A stretch of DNA of 64,000 nucleotides from contig CM076652.1 in NCBI GenBank assembly GCA_038496675.1, positions 3,346,535-3,410,534 of the forward strand, read 5' to 3'. The notes beneath the pieces were generated by a model, which was not told where the DNA came from, searched no databases, and saw only the letters and a program-made list of their open reading frames with translations. The translations under genes were made by a program, and so were the position numbers. This DNA comes from Rachycentron canadum. Lineage: Eukaryota > Chordata > Actinopteri > Carangiformes > Rachycentridae. How positions within the stretch are numbered: the stretch's first letter is position 1; each line of letters starts with the position of its first letter. Shown in pieces: positions 11,501 through 23,500 of the stretch.

Positions 11501-14500
11501 CCTCTGCTCCTGGTGATGAAGGACTAAATGAATCATCTCTTACTGTTGCTCCTCTCTCTCCTGATGTTCAGTTTATTCAGACAGTAAATATATTATCTTT
11601 CTCTTGGAGCTAAACAATGAGACCAGTTTCGATCGATCTGCCATAAGATTATGACCACCTGTCTAATATTGTGTTGGTGACTTTAAACAGCCCTGACCCT
11701 GGAGGCCTGGACTCCTCTAGACCTCTGAAGCTGAGCTGTGGTATCTGGACCCAGACGTCAGCAGCAGATCCTTTAAGTCCTGAAGTTGTGAGGTGGAGCC
11801 TCCATGGATCAGACTTGTTGGTCCAGCTCATCCCACAGATGCTGGACTGGACTGAGATCTGGGGGATTTGGAGCCAAGTCAACACCTTGAACTGGTTGTT
11901 GTTCCTCAAAGCTCCTGAACCATTGTTGCAGTGACAGGGAGTAAGTCTCTCACATCCTTACACTTTCAGAAATATACTGTCTCATACACACGTTTCTCTT
12001 ACTTACTCAAAATTTATGAAAAGCCAAAAACAAAAAAAAAAACCTAAACAGACTTTTTCCTTGTTATTTTAGTAGCTTCTCTCAATGAAAATGTTATCTT
12101 GTTGCTTTAATGATCTTTTTCCAGCTCACATTTTAATATCAGTCGCACTGAAGAAGTGTGCCAACTCCTCCAAACACACACCACCAACACTATTGTGTAT
12201 GAGTGAGTGTGAGCTGAACAAAATGTCCTGCACTGTGATAAGCTCTGTCAGCTCCACTAACCAACAAAACAACAACCACTGGATGGCTACAAACCGGTTG
12301 AAAAGAGTCTTGTGCAGTTTTCATGACTGCTGAGGTACCTGCCGCTTACCCTGGTTTTCCTTTGACCCTTGACCTCTACAAATGTGAGGTGCTAAAGCCA
12401 CGTCAAGAAAAATCATCTTTTTGACCCATATTTCCCCCCCGAAGCACAAATGAGGAGTAATCTAAAGGTCCTGTGTCAGGAATCAAAGGAATCTAAAATT
12501 AGTAGTTAAATTTACCTTCTGAGCTACAGGTCCAACACTAATGGACGCTCACTCTGATCAGGGGGTCAGACACAAGGAAAAGAATTTCAGGGTCCAAAAC
12601 GTTCCAACAATTAGCTGCATCTGTGTGTAAGAAGCAGGCTGCATGAGTGGCTGTTGCTGGCTGGTCATGGTGCCTGCACAGTAGGAGAGTGAACCTCAGG
12701 GGTGTTGTTCTACTGTCCTGTAAATGATATTTCTGACTGTTTAAGACACGCAGCTGGTGACATCCTGTGTTGCTGATATCTGTCTTTATTGGGTTTACTG
12801 ATTAATCTTAAAAATTCTTCATGAGACGTTGGGCAAAAGTCGTCTGAAAAGGTGGGTTTTCATTCTGCAGATGCAGATATACAGTGACTTCACTGGGGAT
12901 TATATCATCCTCTTCATGACGGGACAACCAACCATCCAGAGTGCAGGGGTGTTTAGCGCCTTTAGCTTTGAACTAAAGTAGGCAAACTGCAATAGGAAGT
13001 CCAAGTGAACTGGATGAAATGGTGGTAGGTTTGGCACCACATGTGCAGAAACATTGCAGATCAGCTGCAGAGATGCAGGTGTCTGAAAACAAACCCATTC
13101 ACTTTCAACAAACCCTCCTTGAATGTGTGTCTGTAATGGTTGACACACTCCTGACTGGCCATTGGCTGTGTGGTATTTCAATGCAAGTCAAGTCTTACTA
13201 CCGTGATGCACACGGTGACAGCTGTGTGTGTGTGTGTGTGTGTCTGTGTGAGCCACATACTAGTCCGTCTACTGTGATGCTGGTGATGACAGCCCATTGG
13301 AAAGTCCCCAGGATGAGCATGGCCAGGGCCACGATGATGCCAATCTCCCCTGGTTTGTCCTCTGTAGAGCGCACATACATATACACAGACACACAAACAC
13401 AAAGTCATTGGTATTGTCCAATCAAAGCTGCTCTCTCTGATGTCAGAGCGGCACTCAGGTATTGCAGCTCGGCTTCTGGCTCTATTAGAAACTAATGAGC
13501 CGTGAAATGACCCTTTAATCTGCTCTCAACATAAACACAGGCTATGACGCAGCAACACGTGTGAGTGTGTACGTGTACTTGTGCTTCCCATTCATTTGAT
13601 TAAACAAACACTTGCTTCCTTTTGTACATGACAGTTTATCCGGTGCCATTCCAACAGTTCTGATCGGTTTTCACAGACAAGCTGTTCTGTTATGATCCTG
13701 ATATCTGACTCTACACACTGTGACACACAGATAAGACTGAGGCTTCTTCACTTCATAGGCCCAGTGGAAATAATGAAGTGTTTACACACTAACTTAGTGG
13801 AATTACAAGATGTTCCTCCTGACTTTTTTTGGGACCTCAGCTTCAACCCAAATAAAACTACAATCAGTGGTTGCTTCAGGAAATATGTTACAAAACAGGA
13901 AAACAACAGCCAGAGGTGTTTTTTACAGAACATTGTGATGTCACAGTGAAGTTCAGCTTTGACTATAAAATATCACCACTTCATTTTATCCTTACAGACA
14001 TTTGAGCTAAATTATGTCATAATTAATGTATGAATTATGATTGAATTAGTGTAAAAAATGCATTTCATCACAGCGACCTTTGACCTTTAACCTCCATCAC
14101 TCAGACTAGTTTCAGATTACATCCGTTTATCCAGAGTCACCTATTAACCATTTCAGTGAAATTTTGCTTTGACCGCTGTGTGAAGTCTTGAGTCATGACT
14201 AAAAACCGTTTTGTGAGGTCACGCTGACCTTGACCGTTGACCAGCCTTAAATCTGGTTGAATGGTTGCACCAAATTTGAAAAAAGTCCCTCAAGGTGCTT
14301 ATTTATTTTTTATACACACACACACACACATATATATATATACATACATATATATATATACACACACACATATATATATACATACACACACATATATATA
14401 TATATATATTCAGTTTGTGTGAAATCTTGTCATAACTGCTGTTTAAAGTCTAAATGTGTTTTGTGAGGTCACATCAACCTTGACCTATGACCTTTTAGCC

Positions 14501-17500
14501 ACTAGTTTGTCCTTAAATGCAGGTGATACATCTGCCCCCAATTTGAAGAAATTCCCTCAAGGTGTTATATTGACCACAGCATGACCTTTGACCTTTGACC
14601 TCTGACCACCAAAATCTAATCAGCTCATCTTTGAGTTTGCGTGAATGTGTCTACAAAATCTGAATAAGTTCCCTCATGGTGTTACAGAGATACATCGTTC
14701 ACAGGAAAGGGAGGGACAACAAACGATAAAGCACTGTGATTCTTCTCGTAGCCAGTCGTCGATTCATCAGGACAAACTGGATTTTTGTCATTTTGTTGTT
14801 CACATAGTGACTTGTGTTGCTGAAGGGGACCAATGGGATTTAGTTATGTGCTCAGCCAGATATCAGGGATTCTAACCAGCAACACTCTGATCACAAACCA
14901 CATTTTCTAATTCTTTGCTTTCAGAGTTCCCCCCAATAAAATCAGTCTGAAGACTTTGGCTCAGTGGTTCAGTCAGTTGGTGCCATAGAAGTGAAATAAT
15001 GTACAGAAACCTGCTGCTGCTCTCATTCACTTAAATGCTCCAATCAGGACAATAGCATCATTGCTAATTCAGAAAAACAATTTTCACAATAAGAGTTTGA
15101 TCAGTTTTCCAAAATCCAACAAAACATACTTTCCTAGTAGACACTCAACTCAAGTCATGAACATCCCTCCACCCATCCCACTACTCACGGTTGGTTCCCA
15201 CAGCGATGAAGGCAGCGGCGCTGAAGAAGAGGACGAAGATCATGTCGCAGCGGAAGAGGAACCATCGCAGCGTCGTCAGGTAGTGGAACCAGGTGGCTGT
15301 GTGAGTGTTCAGTGCCTTGTGGAAGAGCATCTCAAAGTAGGTCTGACGCCCAAACGCCCGAATTGTCCATAAGCCCTTGAGCGAGATGATGAGGTGGGAG
15401 AAGAGGGGGCTGCGAGCTGCAGGAGAGCAGAGGAGAGTCGAGTCGATATTTTTGCAAGCTGCGAGACAAAATATTGGTTCAGTTGGTTCCAACAATAAAG
15501 CAAATGAAGTGAAGTGGCTCAGATTAGAGGTAATGAGAGGTGTGTGATGAAAGAACAAAAGTAGGAGAAGCATAACGCTGCTGCGACAAAAACCTGCGTC
15601 AGACTGAAGAAAGGGAAATGAGACAAAACTAATTTGGATGATTTTGCTTAATCAATCATGAGATTTAGAGCAGAAGAGCAGATGAGGCATGACAGAAAAT
15701 AAAGGGTTGCTAATGAAGAGAACTGGAGGTCGGTGGCTGAGGCTCAATGAGCACTGAGCAAACTAACACCTCCAGGGTAGAGAGCTGACTTCCATTGGCG
15801 GTAACCTTTACAAACCTGTATGAACTCAGTGGGCATTTTAAATCTAAGTAACCAAACAACAATTACAGTACATACCCCCCGTTAAGTTAACAGATTTTTA
15901 AAGCATTTCGTGACTCCAGACTATATTTCTCAATAAATTTCCCCCAATAACCTGCAGGTCCTCAGACAGGAACATGTTAGTTTCTATATCAACATATAGG
16001 ATTAAGGGGGGCGGAGCTTTTACTGTCAGGGCACCACAACAAAAAAGGTAGGAACAACCACAGACTGTTATAAAAGAGGACGTAGGTTCAGTTTATTTAA
16101 TGAATTAATTTCAGTTATTTCCCCCAGAAACTGGTGCTTAAAAATTTAGAAATTCATTTTTTTCTTTCTACTTGCGTCTACCCTGATCAGAGAGGAATTT
16201 AGGAAATGAGGAAGGAAACACTAAAGTTGGTTTATTTGCTTTACGTTTGCAGTGGACTGTTCCACTGGTCTGAATGTAGCATGTCCACGGTGTCATACAG
16301 ATCATGCATACTGTAAATTCATCGCTCAAACTGAACTTAGCTTTAAACGAAGCAGATTTTTTGTTATAATAAATAGTTGAGTGAATGATACACATAATTT
16401 CCACTGCTTTCTGTGCAACGGGCTGCTTGTGACACCAGAGGCAGCGACACCAGGATGGGGATGGAGGAAATCCCAGCTCGGCTCATTTCTCTGACCCCCG
16501 ACGTGCTCTGAGCTGCTCCGGAAAGACCTCGCCACCATCACCCAAAACACACATTCAACCACAGAACCAGAGGAGCAGAGCAGGGAAGTCCAAATAACAC
16601 AGAGCAGCATGTTCGTCAGCAGCCCGCTGACCTGTTTTCTCATCCTCTGACTGTGGGATATTTTACATAGCAGATTTTCTGGTTTTTGTGACTTCTAAAC
16701 TGCATTTAAATTTAACTGGAATAAACCATATTGTGCCATGATGTATAAATATTTTCTTATGTTGAAAAAGGAGATACATTACCGAATGACTTTACTTTGA
16801 CAAATATTTTTTGTCAAAAGCAACTTCACAATAAGAGTATTTAACTTTTATAACATGAGCGGGATTAGTCTATATAAAAAACTGTTGTCAGAGAGACAGT
16901 GTTTCTGGAACAAGACGCTGAAATGTCATGTTTTTTTTACCCAGACTCCTCTCAGAGACTCAGCCACACGTTTGAGCCTCAGTCAGACACAGATTCAGGG
17001 GTTTGATGTGCATCAAAACTCATGGACTAGGAGACATAGCAGAACAGTTAGCGTAGCTGACATTTCACTTTTATTTGTTTATGTTGTTTTTCAGCTCGTA
17101 ACTGGCAGTGGCTGACACCGTAAAAGCTAATCCTAACCCTCGTTCTCTGTCCTGACAAGTTTTCAGGTTTATTGGGTAATTACTTCACTCATATGTTTTG
17201 TATAAAAAAAACATGACATGGACATGGTAACAAGGTTAAAACGTGGAGTTTCATCTGAGGGGGATCTTTAAGACTTGTTAACACCATCTAAGGACTTAAA
17301 TCAATGCTTTGCAGATACCCAAGATACATACAGTGATTTTGGTGTCACAACACTGACCCTTATTACAGGCTGCTTTAGATATATTGATTTAAGAGACAAT
17401 TGTACACCCACAGATCTGAGGCTTATGTGTCCTTAATGAGTATTAACTTAAAGTTAGGATCAAACAAGTAGAAACTTAGAGACACCTCAACTCCTTTCAC

Positions 17501-20500
17501 AGTGACACCAAACACTTTGCTAATTGGAGGATAACTTCTCCTCCTGTAACTGGTCCTGCCCCTCTGAGGCAGTCCAGGCTCAGGTCCATCCTCTTCCTCA
17601 GCTCTTCCTCTGTCATGTTTTTGTTTGTCAGTGTGACCTCTGCCTCTTTGGCCCTGGGCCATCCACCAGCTCTGTCTGCTGATGGGCAGTTATGATGACT
17701 GTATAACCCCCCCACCCCCACCCATCTCCCCACTCTGGCTTCCTCTGTTCACTCTATCGGCTTTCATCATGTTTTCACTTGTCCTCTTCTCTGTGGGCTC
17801 CTTCTCTCTCACTGTGTTATGAAATAGAAATGTTAATAAAAACCTAAAAAAAGTTTACATTTATAGATAACATACATGTTATAAACTGGATAATTGGATA
17901 ATTTTAAGCTGTTTTATTGCTATATTCAATTTATTCTAACCAATAAATGGAAACCATTTTATTTATTTTACAAAATTTTGCAAATGTGCATTTTCCTTTT
18001 GTGAGAGAAGGTCAGTCTCTCAACTCTACATCCCATCCAATGCTATGACCTTTGCTTGTCCTTTCTCAAACAACAGGGGATATTACACAAACTGTGCACC
18101 TGAATATACACACATTCACACATCCTGGTTCGTTTAGAGGTAAGAGACACTGACCACGGCTAATATGCCCCCGTGCACTAACCTTCAGCCTCCAGCAGTT
18201 TCAGCTGCTGTCCAGTTCGTAGGAAGTACTTCCTGAGGATGACAAAGATGACAGCTAACGGGATGGCAGCGATGAAGATGTATGGTCGCATGATGGACAC
18301 TGTGAAGATGGCGCCTGTGACGATCAATGTCAGCTGGTGTGAAAAGAAAAAAAAAAAAAAGACATTTTTACAACAAGTTGCTTTTGTTATTATGCTGTCT
18401 TATTACTTATTTGAAGGCAACACTGAGTTTAATTAAATCAAATTGAATTAAATTATGAGTGTTGGTTAAATACCTGTATGAGGTCAAACAGCACCAGAGG
18501 GAGCATGTCATCTATGGTGGCCATGTCCTTGGTGAATCTGTTCATGATTCGGCCTGGAAGAGGAAACAAAACTAGGAATAACTATCTCTGGTTCAACAGG
18601 TAGAAAAAGATTAAACAGGTGAACTCAAGGCCACTCCACACAGCGTTTATGATTTTGCACTTTCCCTATGAAAGATAAAGAGAAGCTGCGAAAAGCACCT
18701 GTCTTCATCGTGTTGAGCACAGCCATGGGGGCTCGTAGCACAGCGCTTAGCATCTGCTCGTGCAGCCTTTTGGACACAGTGAGTAACGTGTGCACCAGTG
18801 GGAGACCCCTGAAGAAGCCCAGGGCCAGCACGCTCTCCGACGTGGCCACGTAAATGTAGATGATGTAGTAGGCGCTGGTTGGCGTGACGATGACCGCCAG
18901 GTGGACGGGCGGCGACGAGGCATTGGGGTGCTGCTCGCTGATGTAGTTGGGTGATGAAGGGTTGGCGCCGTCCCTCCAGATCTTACTAGTAGGACAGAGC
19001 AAGACTGAAGTTTAGAATGAGAATAAACTCAGAACAGACTGAAGCTCTGCCAGTGAGGAAAAACATACAAGAGCACAAATCAGATTTGTTTAAAGCTCTT
19101 ATTCTTACATAACGGTTTAAAAAAGGCTGAACGACTGAGATATACATGCAAAAATCTTAGAAAATCTGACGTTTTAAAAGCACATCCTCAGAAAAATACA
19201 TCTACATTCACTTATTTTATCAATACTTTAATCCAAACAGATTTAAAATTAAGGACATCAGTAAAGTGAAGTGCAGTAGGAGACCTTGGTGAAAGTGCAA
19301 CATCTATGCAATAAGTGCAGAGATCAAATAAAGAAGTGAACTGAAAGTGCAGAGTAAGTCAGGGATGTTGGGGTGTTAGGAAACAAGGTGTAAGGGCTTC
19401 AACCTCCAGAAGAGGATAACAGTAGTCAAAGTGAGAAATAACCATGACCTGGACCAGGAGCTGGGTGATATACAGAGCCAGGTAAGGCCTAATGTTATAC
19501 TTAAAGCATAGCAGCACAATCAGGAGATGGACGCAACATGTTTGTTCAGATGAGGAGAGCTGATCATCAAACACCCAGATTTTTTAATGTGACCTTGGTT
19601 CGAGTAAAGGATGAAGAGGCCATTTTGATATCGATATCTTAAAGAAGAGACCAGTGGGTCGGGATGAGTAAGAGTTCAGTCTTTGAGATGTTTAGTTCCT
19701 TCATCCAAAATAACCAGTGTGATATCTAATTAGCCATTTAAACCCTATTTATTATGTGTTTAGCATATAGCATTCATATATAAAAGATAATGCACTTAAG
19801 AGTCAGTGATAAGAATTACTACAAAAGGATCACTATAAAAGCATAATTCTACTAAAATGATCATCATTAAAACATCCTCAGCGTGTGAGCTTAACTTTAG
19901 ACACCAAATACTAACAAAAGACGGATGTAATAAATTATATTGACTATTTCTGTGGTGGGAGAATGGAAAGGCAGGATTTCAACAGACCGGAATAACTCAG
20001 GACCCATCCTCTTCCATTTTTAGTGTCACTTACTCAGTAATGAGGAAAATGCCAATAACTGAACCAGCAACCTGTTGGTGGTAAGAAGAAAATATTTGTT
20101 TTCATTACATATACATGATTTAAAAAAAAGATAAAAGACTTAAAATGGTAGCAATTTAACCTCAATGACAAAGACCAAGACGATGAAGATGAGGACGTAG
20201 ACTAAGCTCTTATTGGTGGTGATGTAGCGTAGGTAAGTGCTCCATGAGGTAGTTTCAAAGATGTTCTCACGTTCATCAGCAAAGCATTGCTGTGAAGAAA
20301 CAGCACAGCATCAGCTCTGCTAAATGTCCAGAAGGCGTAAGATTTTTCTGAAAGTCTATGCATGTTCCCTAATGCAGTTTGAAAAAGGTTCAAACAATAT
20401 CCTACCTCCATGTCTTCTTCATCCACCTCCTCACTGATGTCATAGACACTGTCCTTGGACAGGCGGCGGGCGTAAATGTCCAGCTCAGTTGCCAGGTCGC

Positions 20501-23500
20501 ACTGCGGTGTGATGGACAGCTTTCTCCTGAAGGACGTCTGCATCTGTTCTCTCCGCTCGTGGCCCTGAGCGTTGGTGATGAATGCCAGGACGGACTGGCG
20601 CCTCTGCCCGTTGAGATGCTGCAACCCATGGTGGTACAGGTTGCCTCTGGGGAGCACCTCCTCTACTTGATCGTCCTCGGGCACAACAGAGAATTTTCTC
20701 TCCGAAAGTTCACGCACCCCATCCTCTATCGTTGTGGACTGAGGAGCGTTTGAAGTCTGTTGGGAGTTCCCGATGAAGGAGAACTTGCGGGCAGCTGCCA
20801 GGGGACTGAGGATGAGGGACTGTTTGCGCTTTTCTGGGTAGCCTTCACCTACAGGATGGCCCTGAGATCCAGGGACAATGATCGGAGGGGGCGGCTGGCG
20901 GAATGACTGTCGCATTGACTCTGTTCCACGGAAGCCGGCGGTTTCGTCGATGGAGACCCTGCGGAGAGTCTCTGTGAGGATGGAGCTGCGTCTCTCCGCA
21001 TTGATGTTGTCGTAAGCCTCGAGGCCGAGGAGGAGGGAGCTGAAGTCGGGGCGCTGGGCCTGCAGCTCCGGGAAGGTGCCGTAGAAGTAGCAGTCGCCGT
21101 TGTGCAGCAAGAGGATTTTGTCTGCTCGCTTCAGGTGCTCCAACTTGCTGGTGACCACAATACGAGTCTTGGAGGCCATAAGTTTACAGACACATCTGTG
21201 TGATTAAGAAAATTGAGATTTTAAAGAAATACCAGACATCTCAACCTTCAACAACAAGGAGCTGCTGTTTATATAACAAGAATGAAGGAAAGTGAGGTGT
21301 CAAACCTTCAAAGAATATCCCACATGAAAAATTAACAAGTTAACGTCTGTTTATCACCATCACTATGATCAGACACAGCAAAATGCTCATTCAGCACAGG
21401 GATTTTGGCAGCTTTTCTCCACTGAAAGACTGCCAAAGTCCACTCTTCAACATCATCATCAAAAAATACTTCTGTCTTTTGAGAGAGGGGGAAAAAAAAA
21501 AAGTTACAGTCTGACAAAGCAGCCCTAACTTAACAGTCGACCTGATTGTGGCTGAGACAACAAATAAAAACTTTGACCTTGAACTTAAACTTCAGCTCAA
21601 CCACCACTGCTGCTCCACCACCCCACCTCCTCAAAATGAAAGACACTCTGTTGGGATACACACTTCTCAAAGATCTCTTTCTCCGTCACAATGTCCAGGT
21701 GGGTGAAAGGTGCGTCCAGCAGGTAGAGGTCGGCATCTTTATACACAGCTCTGGGGTAGAAAACACACACATAGTTAGACAGAAACAGAGAGAGAAAACA
21801 CTGCAGAGAAAAAACAGGATATACAGAAAACAACAGACACAAAAAGAGAGAAATGTTCCACAGGGTAAATGAGGAAGTCAGGTCTCTGTGGGAATAAATC
21901 AATAGCCGTGAATATTTACGACAGAAGCCAAAACCCAATGAGTGGCTGTAAATGGATGCAAGGACAAACTAAAGTGATAAATAATGCATGGGAATATGAG
22001 GCGGTCTGACTGTAATCCACACGGAGATTTAATGAGGCAATAAAGGCTGCGGAGAGAGCAGCCATCATTAAAAAGTGAGGCCATAAAACACAGCTGGTGC
22101 AGTCAGACAAACACAGATCAGAGTGATAGGTGATTGTTATCAGTGTATGATTACGTACAGCAGCTATTTACTGTGTTGGGAACCAATACTGTGACTTGAA
22201 GCATTGCCAAAGACATCAAATCTGAAATATTTGTAAATCTGAGAGTTTTTATTATCCTTCAGAGAATGGAGCCTCTTACTGTGGAAGTGGTTATGACCCT
22301 AAATTTATTTATTGTGAGTCAATACAGTGTGTTCACACCTCTAATATTGATAAAGGTTGCAGACATGAACACATGTTGGCATTTGTTTCAATAATTCATA
22401 TTTCTTAATAAAACATAACATACCACAGATAAGCTCTGTATTGGTCACAATGATGCCAATATTTGTTCTGTTTCTAAAATCATGCAAAACATCAAGGACA
22501 AGTAAAATAAAGGCAAGACAATAGCTAATTATAACAAATCAGCAGAGGTGATGTGCATCGACAGACAAGGGGGTGAATGAGGAACGCTTGAATGACAGGA
22601 AGTACCTGGCCAGGCCCAGGCGAGCCCTTTGTCCGCCGCTGAGGGTCACCCCTCCCTCGATGAGCAGTGTCTTGTCTTTCTCAGGCAGCAAGGCGAAGTC
22701 CTGGGGAGGGGAAACAAGGGGTCAGTGGGTCAAACGCATGCATGCAGCAAAAAAGGGAGGAGTCCAACACCAGAGACAAAAATCACATGAAGACAATGAA
22801 GGCAACTCTTCCACATCTGCCTCTACTGGCTTTACTGGTGCTGTCTACCAAAGTAAAACTGATCATGTCTGCTTATACTTTCAGTTCTTATTTATTTATT
22901 TTATACATTTTGGATCCCTTGCCTGTTGTATTACCTTAGTGTGTCAGTTAAAAGCCTAAAATATGGACGACCAGGGCAAAAGTTGTGCTATCAGGCTGCT
23001 AAATGCTACATTTACTGAAACTAGGTCAGTGGTTTGAGGATATACTGTAACCTCAAACTGTATCTACTGATGCTGATAACTCTGGAATGAAAACAGCATC
23101 AACACTGGGTCACTAAGAACAAAGTTGATGGTCTTAGACATGTGCTGCGTTTTCTTCTCTGTCTGATGAAAGGTTTTAAATCTTTATCGCATCTTTGCAA
23201 TATGCAATGGCTGCTGCGTTGAAATATAACAAAAACTGTTTGTATCTCCAGCTTGTGATGAGTTTTTGACCACTTATAGTGGAAGCGTGACATGTGGGGA
23301 GTTCACATGTTTTGAACTGCGTCCTATATGAGGGCCTGTTGTCCTTGCATTGTGTTCTTGTGTCAAGTTTCCCTCTACGTTACTCAGTTGAACTTAAAAA
23401 AAACAAAAAAAAACAAGCAAAAGTTATTGTAGTTTTATTGCATGAGGTGTTTGTGCAAATGTGCCCTTCATAAATGGTTTTTTCTGAAGGGCGCCTTTCC

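Larger units (their letters stand above)
11386..13260 (-). other. cftr intron 21 (1875 bp)
   Basis: Contains a Tc1-like fragment (11640-11945) and the GT microsatellite at the donor. No exon. Confidence 0.7.
13362..15188 (-). other. cftr intron 20 (1827 bp)
   Basis: Largely a repeat with internal CTTGACC units and an AT/AC microsatellite (13960-14740, listed). No exon. Confidence 0.7.

Noticed and set aside
13019..13495. 158-codon plus-strand ORF
   Set aside because: Antisense to cftr exon 21 and crosses a GT microsatellite; no domain.
14312..14410. Regularly spaced AC/AT blocks as a CRISPR-like array
   Set aside because: Plain compound microsatellite within a fish repeat; no unique spacers and a eukaryotic genome.
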